Made by a program: the position numbers and the translations under genes
Part shown: positions 43,150 to 50,722 of the stretch, piece by piece
How positions within the stretch are numbered: position 1 is the first letter of the stretch
Layout of the letters: the number at the start of each line of letters is the position of its first letter
NCBI GenBank assembly: GCA_009691915.1
Contig: SIAD01000008.1
Coordinates: 1 to 64,000, forward strand
Direction: 5' to 3'
From: Phycisphaerales bacterium
GTDB taxonomy: Bacteria; Planctomycetota; Phycisphaerae; Phycisphaerales; SM1A02
DNA length: 64,000 nt
The notes under the pieces: generated by a model
Told to the model about the DNA's origin: nothing
What the model saw: only the letters and a program-made list of their open reading frames with translations
Databases searched by the model: none

Positions 43150-43222
43150 ACGCCGATAGCTCAGTTGGTAGAGCAGCGGATTCCAAATCCGCAGGTCGTG
43201 GGTTCGAGCCCCTCTCGGCGTG
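43150..43222 (+). tRNA. tRNA-Trp (CCA)
   Basis: 73 bases. Acceptor stem ACGCCGA with TCGGCGT, D arm GCTC-GAGC, anticodon stem GCGGA/TCCGC around loop TTCCAAA (anticodon CCA), T loop TTCGAGC. One T-T mismatch in the T stem. No encoded 3' CCA tail. Conserved position immediately before secE. Confidence 0.95.
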
Positions 43223-43245
43223 TTCACCGAAGGAAATGAACTGAC

Positions 43246-43644
43246 ATGTACAAACTTGGACAGGGCTACTGGACACGCGTCCTCTCCGCAACGGCGGGGG
43301 GAGTGATAGCCGTGCTCGGCGGATGGTGGCTGCACGACATCTTTGAGACGGTCGATTGGGGGATCAACCCGATCTATCTCTCGTGGGGCGCGGGCGGGCT
43401 GCTCGTCGCGCTGTGTCTGCCGTTCGTCTATCTGTGGACGGCGCGTTCCGAGACCACCGTCGACTTCCTGGTCGCCACCGAAACCGAGATGAAGAAGGTC
43501 AGTTGGCCCACCCGCCGCGAGGTGTCCGGGTCGACGATCATCGTGATCGCCGCCAGCGCCGTGATCGCGATCTTCTGCTTTCTGTTCGATCAGGCATTCT
43601 TCTTTCTCTTCGTCCAGATGAATGTGCTCAAGCCCGGCGTCTGA
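43246..43644 (+). CDS. secE: Preprotein translocase subunit SecE
   Basis: Subunit of the SecYEG channel in the inner membrane. 132 residues, with two extra hydrophobic segments at the N-terminus (about 12-32 and 48-66) before the universal part. The diagnostic amphipathic stretch is ATETEMKKVSWPTRREV near residues 76-92, followed by the essential membrane helix. Single-helix SecE is about 60 residues, so this is the extended, three-helix form seen in several phyla. AAGGAA before the ATG may serve as ribosome site. nusG follows directly. Confidence 0.94.
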   Translation: MYKLGQGYWTRVLSATAGGVIAVLGGWWLHDIFETVDWGINPIYLSWGAGGLLVALCLPFVYLWTARSETTVDFLVATETEMKKVSWPTRREVSGSTIIVIAASAVIAIFCFLFDQAFFFLFVQMNVLKPGV

Positions 43645-43666
43645 CGCCTTCCGACTCAAGCCAATC

Positions 43667-44524
43667 ATGTCGTTGGTACCACTCATGAACGAATCCGAAG
43701 AAACCACCCCCCAGGACCAGGATCAGGCAGAACCCGCTGAACAAGCGCAGGCTGCGAAGCCGAAGAAGGCTCGCAAGCCTTCCAGGCGGAAGACGGCCGA
43801 TGTTGTCGCCGCTCCCGCCGGTCCACGCAATCTGCGCGCCGTCAAGCCGAGCGCCATGCCGACGGCCATCTCCATCCGCACGCTCGGTGTCGAGACAACT
43901 CGGATCACCGAGCCACGCGCGGTCGACAGCGCTCCCGTTGCCGAGGGGGAACTTCCCATGTTCCGCGAGGGCATGGACTGGTTCGTTCTCCGTGTCGCGA
44001 GCAACAAAGAAGACTCTGTGCGCTCGACGCTCCTTCGCAAGGTGCAGATCGAGCAGATGGAGAAGCATGTGGGACGCATCATGGTCCCAACCGAAAAGAT
44101 CAAGGTCCTCGGCAAGCAGGGCAAGCACAAGGTCACCGAGAACAAGCTTTATCCCGGATATGTCTTCGTCGAGATGCGTCTTGAGGCTGACGGTCGGATT
44201 CCGCAGGATGTCTTCTTCCTCATCAAGGAAACGACGGGAGTCGGCGACTTCGTCGGAACCGCAGGTCGACCGACGCCGATGTCCGTGGCCGAAGTCGAGA
44301 AAATGCTCTTCGACTCGAAGCCTGCCCAGGAAGCGCCGCAACTCAGGATGGACCTCCATAAGGGAGACCATGTCACGGTCAAGGAAGGCGCGTTCCAGGG
44401 ATACGAAGGAACGATCGACGAGGTCTTCCCCGACAAGGGGCAGGTCCGCGTGCTGGTGACGATCTTCGGCCGTCAGGCCCCGATCGACATGGAGTACTGG
44501 TTCGTTCAGCGACTCGAGAAGTAG
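43667..44524 (+). CDS. nusG: Transcription antitermination factor NusG with N-terminal extension
   Basis: Couples RNA polymerase to Rho and the ribosome. The NGN domain starts at about residue 92 (MDWFVLRVASNKEDSVRSTL), with KLYPGYVFVEM and TGVGDFVGTAGRPTPM. The KOW domain ends the protein (KGDHVTVKEGAFQGYEGTI, then IDMEYWFVQRLEK). About 90 residues precede the NGN domain, rich in Glu/Gln/Pro, then Lys/Arg (AAKPKKARKPSRRK), absent from E. coli NusG. Possible starts are ATG 43667 or ATG 43685; GTG-like options further upstream lie in secE. The usual next gene, rplK, is missing here. Confidence 0.95.
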   Translation: MSLVPLMNESEETTPQDQDQAEPAEQAQAAKPKKARKPSRRKTADVVAAPAGPRNLRAVKPSAMPTAISIRTLGVETTRITEPRAVDSAPVAEGELPMFREGMDWFVLRVASNKEDSVRSTLLRKVQIEQMEKHVGRIMVPTEKIKVLGKQGKHKVTENKLYPGYVFVEMRLEADGRIPQDVFFLIKETTGVGDFVGTAGRPTPMSVAEVEKMLFDSKPAQEAPQLRMDLHKGDHVTVKEGAFQGYEGTIDEVFPDKGQVRVLVTIFGRQAPIDMEYWFVQRLEK

Positions 44525-44571
44525 GGCTCTGGTGATCCTTGTGGCGGCGTGAGAGACTCAGAACAACCAAG

Positions 44572-44577
44572 CGGAGG
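44572..44577 (+). promoter_or_regulatory. Shine-Dalgarno site, lipoprotein gene
   Basis: CGGAGG, 6 bases before ATG 44584. It selects this ATG over the in-frame GTG at 44539. Confidence 0.6.
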
Positions 44578-44583
44578 CTTCGC

Positions 44584-45123
44584 ATGAAGTGCAGATCAAT
44601 CAGGATCCGTCGCGTTCAGAGCACTATGGCGCTCATTGCGTTAGCGTTTGCAGTCGCAGTCCCTGGGTGCACTTCGGTCATGACCTATCCCGAGTATCCG
44701 GGAGCCCCTCGGGCCGATCCGAGCCTGCAGCCGATGCCCAACCTGATGGCTGACGCACTCAAGTTTGCTCACGAGCGACTCGCCCCTGGGACCGAGTTGG
44801 TGGTGAACCTTCCACCGACGACACCCAGACAAGTCTGGCGGGGGGTCGTCAAGCGAGACGAGCCCTGTCGGCCCATGGCAGCCACAGACACAATCGCCTG
44901 GACAGTGCAGCAGGTGAGGCTCTCAGGCGGCAAGGCTGAAGTCGATGTGGTCTACCCGACTACAGGCATCTACCAACTGGCGACTGTGCACTTTGCAGGA
45001 TCAACTGGTCAACCGTTCTATCCGACGCAACTCCAGCTATGGCTTGTCCCGGTAGTGGCACCAAAGAGCAATGCGCCCGAAGCAGTGATCGTCGACCCGA
45101 CCGGTCGCAACGAGCCGCGCTGA
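44584..45123 (+). CDS. Small lipoprotein, function unknown
   Basis: 179 residues from ATG 44584. A basic N-terminus and hydrophobic helix end in lipobox AVPGC, with the acylated Cys near residue 29. The rest is a compact beta-rich domain: LAPGTELVVNLPPTTPRQVWRGVV, then a segment with alternating hydrophobic residues. I do not recognise the family. It sits between nusG and a CHAD-domain gene, a position normally held by ribosomal protein genes. Confidence 0.75.
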   Translation: MKCRSIRIRRVQSTMALIALAFAVAVPGCTSVMTYPEYPGAPRADPSLQPMPNLMADALKFAHERLAPGTELVVNLPPTTPRQVWRGVVKRDEPCRPMAATDTIAWTVQQVRLSGGKAEVDVVYPTTGIYQLATVHFAGSTGQPFYPTQLQLWLVPVVAPKSNAPEAVIVDPTGRNEPR

Positions 45124-45128
45124 ACCCT

Positions 45129-46139
45129 ATGAAACAAGTGTCCGCGACGCAGGGGCCGACCCGGACGCTCATTGCCGGCGATGCGCTCGCGGCGATGGCA
45201 CTTCGCGCGGCGCGCGATGGTGCTGTCGCGAGCACTCCAGTCAGCGACCCGAAGCAGGCCCGCTCTGCGCAGCTCAATCCAGGAACCCGGGCGAGCGCGG
45301 CACTCAGGACGGCGCTGCGAACGGAACTCTCTGCGGTGCGCGGGGGGATCGCGGCAGCGGCCGACGAGTCTCGACCGCTCGTGGTACGGCTGGCAGGAAT
45401 CCACACCGCGCGTCGGGGACTCAAACGGGCGCAGGCACTGCAGGATCTGCTCGGACTCGATCCATCAGCGGCGAGCGCTAGGCGGCGCACGGCCCTCAGC
45501 ATCGCGAAGGCGAGCCTCGCTGACACGAGGCAGCGTGACGCGCTCGGTCGCCTGCTTGAAGAACTCTGCGCGCTCAAGGGGAACCCGCTGACCTCCATCG
45601 ATCCAACCGGGGTCGCCGTGGCGATCGGCATGCCTTTGCTCTCGACGCTTGGTGAGGCACTACTGGCCGTGGAGACGGTCGAGCAAACCATGCGCATTCC
45701 GTCGGGATCACCGCTCGACTGGCACGATGTGGCATCGGCGTTTGGCCGCAGCTGGACCCGTGCCCGCACTGCTGCAAAGAGCGAATGGCTCGGGCGAAGC
45801 GACGAGTGGATGCACGCCACTCGAAAGAAGTACCAGCGACTCGCCGACCAGCTTGGCGCGCTCTCGGGATCCGTCGGCAGCGGGCTCGACCGTTCGCGTC
45901 GTCGGCTGCGCCGTGCCGCGGAACACCTTGGACGGGCCAGGGATCTCGGACTCCTGGCTGGAACGATTGACACAACGACTCGGCAAGGGCACGCACTCGC
46001 CAAGCGCGCACTACTGCTGCGAAGTTTGGCGGTCAGAAGGGCGCACGATGAGTCGCGCCTCGCGCTCGTGGATTCGACGCGCGCCGTAGTGCTCAAGCTC
46101 AAACGGGTCGCCGGAATCCGTCGCAATCGTTTGCGCTAG
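45129..46139 (+). CDS. CHAD-domain protein
   Basis: 336 residues from ATG 45129, six bases after the lipoprotein stop. The CHAD helical bundle is recognisable in the C-terminal half by the conserved histidine and basic helices: WHDVASAFGRSWTRAR, DEWMHATRKKYQRLADQL and LRRAAEHLGRARDLGLL. CHAD proteins bind polyphosphate through these Arg/Lys/His faces. The N-terminal 130 residues are also Arg/Ala-rich and helical and are probably the first CHAD repeat. No CYTH domain is fused. Its TAG stop forms the start of the proS -10 box. Confidence 0.82.
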   Translation: MKQVSATQGPTRTLIAGDALAAMALRAARDGAVASTPVSDPKQARSAQLNPGTRASAALRTALRTELSAVRGGIAAAADESRPLVVRLAGIHTARRGLKRAQALQDLLGLDPSAASARRRTALSIAKASLADTRQRDALGRLLEELCALKGNPLTSIDPTGVAVAIGMPLLSTLGEALLAVETVEQTMRIPSGSPLDWHDVASAFGRSWTRARTAAKSEWLGRSDEWMHATRKKYQRLADQLGALSGSVGSGLDRSRRRLRRAAEHLGRARDLGLLAGTIDTTTRQGHALAKRALLLRSLAVRRAHDESRLALVDSTRAVVLKLKRVAGIRRNRLR

Positions 46140-46142
46140 TCT
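46137..46142 (+). promoter_or_regulatory. -10-like box of proS, built on a stop codon
   Basis: TAGTCT, 6 bases before ATG 46149. TAG is the stop codon of the CHAD gene. It also argues for ATG 46149 over GTG 46146. Confidence 0.45.
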
Positions 46143-46148
46143 CGGGTG

Positions 46149-47678
46149 ATGGCCCAGCCCACCTCTGCCATCTCACCAACACGCACCGAGAACTACGCGG
46201 AGTGGTACCAACAGGTCGTCCGTGCCGCGGATCTTGCCGAGAATTCGCCGGTGCGTGGCTGCATGGTCATCAAGCCGTGGGGATATGCGATCTGGGAGAA
46301 CATCCAACGGGTGCTCGATGGAATGTTCAAGGAGACGGGGCATCGAAACGCCTACTTCCCGCTCTTCATTCCGGTCTCGTTCCTGGAGAAGGAAGCTGCG
46401 CATGTGGATGGTTTCGCCAAGGAGTGTGCCGTCGTCACCCATCACCGCCTGGAGGCCGGCCCGGACGGCAAACTCATCCCCGCGGGAGAGCTTGAAGAGC
46501 CGCTGGTCGTCCGACCGACCTCCGAGACGATCATCGGCGCGACCTACGCCAAGTGGGTGCAGAGCTACCGCGACCTTCCACTGCTCATCAATCAGTGGGC
46601 CAATGTTGTCCGTTGGGAGATGCGCACTCGACTGTTCCTGCGCACCACTGAGTTTCTCTGGCAGGAGGGTCACACCGCCCACGCCACGAAGGAGGAAGCG
46701 GTCGAGGAGACGATGAAGATGCTCGGGGTCTATGCGGACTTCGCCCGTAACTGGATGGCCATGCCGGTCATTCAGGGACGCAAGACCGATGGCGAGCGAT
46801 TCCCGGGCGCGGTCGACACCTACTGCATCGAGGCCATGATGCAGGATCGCAAGGCGCTGCAGGCTGGGACAAGCCACTTCCTCGGGCAGAACTTCGCCAA
46901 GGCCAGCGAGATTCAGTTTCTCGATGCGCAGGGAACGCGCCAGCACGCGTGGACCACCTCATGGGGCGTATCGACGCGGCTCGTGGGCGCGATGATCATG
47001 GCTCACTCGGATGACGATGGGCTCGTGCTGCCTCCCAAACTCGCACCGGCGCATGTCGTCATCATTCCAATCGCCCACAAGGTCGAGGACGCTGCAGCGG
47101 TCGCCAAGTACACCCAGGATCTCGCCGCGGCGCTCAAGAAGCAGACATTCGACGGAAGGCCGGTGCAGGTCGAGCTCGATACGCGCGACATGCGCGGTGG
47201 CGACAAGGCCTGGAGTTGGATCAAGAAGGGGGTGCCGGTGCGCATCGAGGTCGGCCCGCGCGACATGGCGGAGGACAGCGTCTTCATGGCACGGCGCGAC
47301 AAGGCGCACAGGGAGAAGTCCGCGGTGAAGCGCGAGGCGTTCGTGGCGGGGATCGCTGCGCTTCTTCAGGAGATCCAGGATGGACTTCTTGCGCGCGCAG
47401 TTGCGTTCGCTGCGGCCAACACACGCGAGATCGACACCTTGGCGGACTTCGAAGCATTCTTTGACGCTCCCGCGGTCAAAGAGAACGAGCCGACCCCGAT
47501 CCACGGGGGATTTGCACACGCCCACTTTTGCGGCGATCCGAAGGTTGAAGGAGAAATCAAGGAGCGAATGGGTGTCACGGTGCGGTGTATTCCGCTTTCG
47601 GTCGAGTCGGTGCCAGGAACATGCGTCATCACTGGGGCGCCGAGCGTGCAACGCGTTATCTGGGCCAAGGCCTACTAA
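46149..47678 (+). CDS. proS: Prolyl-tRNA synthetase, archaeal/eukaryotic type
   Basis: Class II synthetase charging tRNA-Pro; 509 residues. It lacks the INS editing insert of bacterial-type ProRS and has the C-terminal extra domain of the archaeal/eukaryotic (type 3) form, ending in the conserved tyrosine (WAKAY). Visible motifs: MVIKPWGYAIWENIQ (motif 1 region), RPTSETIIGATYAKWVQSY and RTTEFLWQEGHTAHA (motif 2), and GVSTRLVGAMIMAHSD (motif 3). The zinc-ribbon cysteines of thermophilic homologues are only partly kept. It is its own unit with leaderless promoter geometry. Confidence 0.96.
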   Translation: MAQPTSAISPTRTENYAEWYQQVVRAADLAENSPVRGCMVIKPWGYAIWENIQRVLDGMFKETGHRNAYFPLFIPVSFLEKEAAHVDGFAKECAVVTHHRLEAGPDGKLIPAGELEEPLVVRPTSETIIGATYAKWVQSYRDLPLLINQWANVVRWEMRTRLFLRTTEFLWQEGHTAHATKEEAVEETMKMLGVYADFARNWMAMPVIQGRKTDGERFPGAVDTYCIEAMMQDRKALQAGTSHFLGQNFAKASEIQFLDAQGTRQHAWTTSWGVSTRLVGAMIMAHSDDDGLVLPPKLAPAHVVIIPIAHKVEDAAAVAKYTQDLAAALKKQTFDGRPVQVELDTRDMRGGDKAWSWIKKGVPVRIEVGPRDMAEDSVFMARRDKAHREKSAVKREAFVAGIAALLQEIQDGLLARAVAFAAANTREIDTLADFEAFFDAPAVKENEPTPIHGGFAHAHFCGDPKVEGEIKERMGVTVRCIPLSVESVPGTCVITGAPSVQRVIWAKAY

Positions 47679-47772
47679 CTGGCGAATATCACCGGAATCC
47701 CTTGACTTTTGGCTCCTTCGGGCCAGAGTGTGAATTCCCGTTTCGGCTTCGTTCCCAATTAGGTAGAGAGAA

Positions 47773-47778
47773 AAGGAG
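47773..47778 (+). promoter_or_regulatory. Strong Shine-Dalgarno site
   Basis: AAGGAG within AGAAAAGGAGTTTTTC, 6 bases before ATG 47785. It is the clearest ribosome site in the window and suggests high translation of the sorted surface protein. Confidence 0.65.
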
Positions 47779-47784
47779 TTTTTC

Positions 47785-48468
47785 ATGCTCATTAAGAGAG
47801 GGTCTAGGGTCGCCGCTATCGGCGTCGGCGTAATCATCGCCGCGTTCGCCAGCCAACCCGTACTCGCAGACTTCACCAATCCATCCATTCCCGCGTGGCG
47901 GGGCGGTCCAGCCGCCGCTTTCTTCGCGTGGGAGAGCTTTACATCGCCATTCGGCGGCGCGAATGACCCGAACTACGCCGGCACTGACACGGGCGCCGCG
48001 CTGTTCAACTTCACGATGGGAGCGTCTATCACGGGCGCAGGAAACCTGTTTGGAGCGCAGAGTCCGCTTTCCGTGATGGTCATCGGTGGTCTCACGAATC
48101 GCGTCAACGAAGTCGTCTTGAATCTCTCGACGCTTGGCACGGTTATAAACCTCGACTCGGTTCGGCTGACGCTCGCGGACAACGCCGGACACAACTACAC
48201 CAGCATCTTCCACTACACGCAATTGCGATCAGATGTAGCCGCTCCTAGTGGGCAGGGGCAGATCCAGACTCGTGCGTTCAAGTGGCAGTTGCCCGCCGGC
48301 GGCACGGAGTTCAATCCGACCCGATTCACCGTCGACTTCTCCAGCCAGACGATCAACATGGCCCTCGATGCGGTCAGCCTCGACTTCCACTATGTCCCGG
48401 CACCGACCGCAGTCGCGCTCGCCTCACTGGCGGGGCTGGTCGGAACCCGTCGACGGCGACGCGCCTGA
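47785..48468 (+). CDS. Exported protein with PEP-CTERM-like C-terminus
   Basis: 227 residues. A basic N-terminus and signal peptide end at QPVLA near residue 28. The mature region is beta-rich with many Asn/Ser/Thr/Gly, and no enzyme motif. The last 24 residues are VPAPTAVALASLAGLVGTRRRRRA: a Pro-rich turn, a short hydrophobic helix and an arginine cluster, the tripartite pattern of PEP-CTERM/exosortase targets. Expected to be cut and anchored or released at the surface. No exosortase gene is present in the window. The tail overlaps metG by 45 bases, tail to tail. Confidence 0.78.
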   Translation: MLIKRGSRVAAIGVGVIIAAFASQPVLADFTNPSIPAWRGGPAAAFFAWESFTSPFGGANDPNYAGTDTGAALFNFTMGASITGAGNLFGAQSPLSVMVIGGLTNRVNEVVLNLSTLGTVINLDSVRLTLADNAGHNYTSIFHYTQLRSDVAAPSGQGQIQTRAFKWQLPAGGTEFNPTRFTVDFSSQTINMALDAVSLDFHYVPAPTAVALASLAGLVGTRRRRRA

Positions 48469-50028
48469 ACTAGACGCCATGGCCGTCGCTTCGACCCTCG
48501 GGAAGAGGGCGACCTTGTGGATCGCGGTGCCATCCTGAATTGTTCCGTAACGCCTGCGATCGGCCCACGCGGTCGCTGCGCCGGGTGATCCGCCGAACGC
48601 CGTGGCGAGGTCCGCCCCACGCTGGGGAATGAACGGCTCAAGGAGCACGCCCGCTAGGCGCACGACTTGCGCGCATTGATTCAGGATCGAGGAGAGTCGC
48701 GGGGTGTTGGCCGGATCTTTCGCGAGCTTGAATGGCTCTGTCTCATTGATCATCGCGTCGACCTGCCCCAGCAGATCGATCCCGCAGCGCGAGGCACCAA
48801 CAAGGTCGAACCGCTCCATCGAGCGCTCCCATCGGTCGACCACTTCTGAGCACTTCTGGGGCCACTGACCACCTCGGTCGGCATCGGTCGGAAGCGATCC
48901 CGCGAAGTACTTGCCGATCATTGCGCCCACACGGCTCGGGCAGTTGCCCACCGTATTGACCAGGCTACTCGTGTAAACCTCGTGGAAGTGCCGTGCGTTG
49001 AAGTCGGCGTCGGTCGCGGCGATCGGCCCCTGAGTGGCCATGTACCAGCGCCAGGCGTCGAGGCCATACACGGAGGTGTAGCGCTCGATCGTCGGGAGGT
49101 CGACGAAGTTCCCCAGCGACTTCGACATCTTCTGTCCATCCGCGATCCAGAAGGAGTGGGCGTAGACGCATCGCGGCAGGGGCAGATCAAGCGCCATCAG
49201 GAGCGCCGGCCAGATGACCGCATGGAACCAGAGGATCTCCTTGCCGATGATGTGGTAGTCCGCGGGCCAGTACTTCTCGCGGCCTTGCGTCGACGCGTCG
49301 CCCCCTCCGAGCCCGAGTGCTGTCACATAGTTGAGCAGCGCATCAATCCAGACATAGACGACATGGCCGGGGGCGTCCGGCATCGCGATCCCCCAGGAAA
49401 AATTGGTGCGGGTGATCGGCACATCCTGAAGACCATCACGCATCCGCCCAATCATCTCGTTGAAGCGCTCGACGGGTCGGACGAAGGTCGGATTGGCGGC
49501 GTAGTGCTGGGCGATCCTTTCCGAGAACGCGCTGAGTTTGAAGTAGTAGTTCTGCTCGGTCGCTCGCACGAGAGGCTTACCGCTGATGGGACTCTTGTAG
49601 TTGAGTTCGCGGGCGCGATTCTCGGTGTGGTACTCCTCCTGGCCCTCGTCGTACCACCCCTCGAAGGTGCCGAGGTACACCGCTCCCCGCGCAACCAGCC
49701 TCCGAAGAAACTCCTGCACTTGGGCGATATGCCGCGGCTCGGTGGTGCGGATGAAGTCGGAGTTGGTCAGCGCGAATGTGCGCATGACGCGCTGAAACTC
49801 CGCCGCGTTTTCATCAGCCAGCTGCTGTGGCGAGATCCCTCTGGCGGCAGCACTCTTCTCGACCTTCACGCCATGCTCGTCAGTCCCAGTGAGGAAGAAG
49901 ACATCGCGTCCCATGCCCCTCTGGGCGCGCGCCCACACATCGGAGATCGTTGTGGTGTACGCGTGGCCGATGTGCGGACGATCGTTGACATAATAGATCG
50001 GCGTCGTAATGGTGGCGCTCGTCAACAT
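48424..50028 (-). CDS. metG: Methionyl-tRNA synthetase
   Basis: Class I synthetase charging initiator and elongator tRNA-Met; 534 residues. TTPIYYVNDRPHIGHAYTT holds the HIGH motif near residue 21, and GQKMSKSLGNFVDL holds KMSKS near 300. The knuckle region reads FEGWYDEGQEEYHTE and lacks the paired zinc cysteines, so this is the zinc-free form. It has no C-terminal EMAP-like tRNA-binding domain; the tail is Ala/Ser-rich. TAGGAT lies 9 bases before the ATG. It faces away from the gene at 50072 and runs into the PEP-CTERM-like gene. Confidence 0.95.
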   Translation of the reverse strand: MLTSATITTPIYYVNDRPHIGHAYTTTISDVWARAQRGMGRDVFFLTGTDEHGVKVEKSAAARGISPQQLADENAAEFQRVMRTFALTNSDFIRTTEPRHIAQVQEFLRRLVARGAVYLGTFEGWYDEGQEEYHTENRARELNYKSPISGKPLVRATEQNYYFKLSAFSERIAQHYAANPTFVRPVERFNEMIGRMRDGLQDVPITRTNFSWGIAMPDAPGHVVYVWIDALLNYVTALGLGGGDASTQGREKYWPADYHIIGKEILWFHAVIWPALLMALDLPLPRCVYAHSFWIADGQKMSKSLGNFVDLPTIERYTSVYGLDAWRWYMATQGPIAATDADFNARHFHEVYTSSLVNTVGNCPSRVGAMIGKYFAGSLPTDADRGGQWPQKCSEVVDRWERSMERFDLVGASRCGIDLLGQVDAMINETEPFKLAKDPANTPRLSSILNQCAQVVRLAGVLLEPFIPQRGADLATAFGGSPGAATAWADRRRYGTIQDGTAIHKVALFPRVEATAMASSSGASPSTGSDQPRQ

Positions 50029-50071
50029 GCGGAGGGAATCCTAGGCGGAAGCGCCGAGCGCGAGCTGCGCG

Positions 50072-50698
50072 TCACGGAGCACCCAGTGCCACTCGGGCGG
50101 TGTCGAGCGCCGCTCGTTCGTCACACCGTGCGACAAAGAGAATGGTGCCGTCGGTCCAGACCAGCGTTGATGGCCCATCAGGATCGTCCGGGTCATCAGG
50201 TTCGAGAATCGCATCCGAGGACTCAAAAGGTCGCGCACGGCCGAACTCATCGAACACAGCAAACCCGCCGTCATCGGGAATCGCCACGAGCGTGACGAAT
50301 CGCGCGGAGTTCTCTCCAGCGCACTCGAAGAGAATCGCCAACCCGCGGCCATCCCCAGCGAGCGGGATCGGGCCGGCCAGCACCGCGATCCCCCCGAGCG
50401 ACTCAAACGACGGCGGAGACCACTCCACCCTCAAGGATTCGGTCGCGAGTCTGGTGAGCTCATCTCCGGTCGGGCCAGTGGCGTCGGACGGTCGCTCGAT
50501 CGCCTCAGCCTCCATGCACTGCTGGACATCGCGCGCGGCGTGCGCGAGGTCTCCGAGAGGCTTGAGCGAGTCGGCGCTGCGGCCGTCGCCAATCCGCGGT
50601 CCCAGGACTCCCAGGAGTACGGCCACCGTGACGAGCAGGACAGTGCACAGAACGGCCCACAGGCGCGGCTCCCGGCGCACTCGTCGCTCGTTCGGCAT
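50072..50698 (-). CDS. Single-pass membrane protein, unknown function
   Basis: 208 residues. A basic N-terminus (RRVRREPRLW) and one membrane helix at about residues 13-34 place the rest in the periplasm. The outer part has a cysteine in DVQQCMEAE and ends in a beta-rich domain with FVARCDERAALDTARVAL, so it could form one disulfide. The layout recalls membrane-anchored anti-sigma-type or sensor proteins, but no zinc-finger HxxxCxxC is present, so that is not claimed. Its -10-like TACAAC, 7 bases upstream, overlaps the promoter of the divergent gene at 50723. Confidence 0.68.
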   Translation of the reverse strand: MPNERRVRREPRLWAVLCTVLLVTVAVLLGVLGPRIGDGRSADSLKPLGDLAHAARDVQQCMEAEAIERPSDATGPTGDELTRLATESLRVEWSPPSFESLGGIAVLAGPIPLAGDGRGLAILFECAGENSARFVTLVAIPDDGGFAVFDEFGRARPFESSDAILEPDDPDDPDGPSTLVWTDGTILFVARCDERAALDTARVALGAP

Positions 50699-50705
50699 GG
50701 CGATG

Positions 50706-50715
50706 GTTGTACACT
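50706..50715. promoter_or_regulatory. Bidirectional overlapping -10 boxes
   Basis: The ten bases GTTGTACACT hold TACACT on the plus strand (50710-50715), 7 bases before ATG 50723, and TACAAC on the minus strand (complement of 50706-50711), 7 bases before ATG 50698. Only 24 bases separate the two start codons. Confidence 0.5.
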
Positions 50716-50722
50716 TTGTGCG

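Noticed and set aside
42547-43707. Minus-strand open frame of 386 codons
   Set aside because: Antisense to tuf, rpmG, tRNA-Trp and secE, all secure.
44960-46126. Minus-strand open frame of 388 codons
   Set aside because: Ser/Arg/Ala-rich shadow of the CHAD gene; no motif.
47702-47707. TTGACT as a -35 box for the PEP-CTERM-like gene
   Set aside because: No acceptable -10 hexamer at 15-19 bases downstream.
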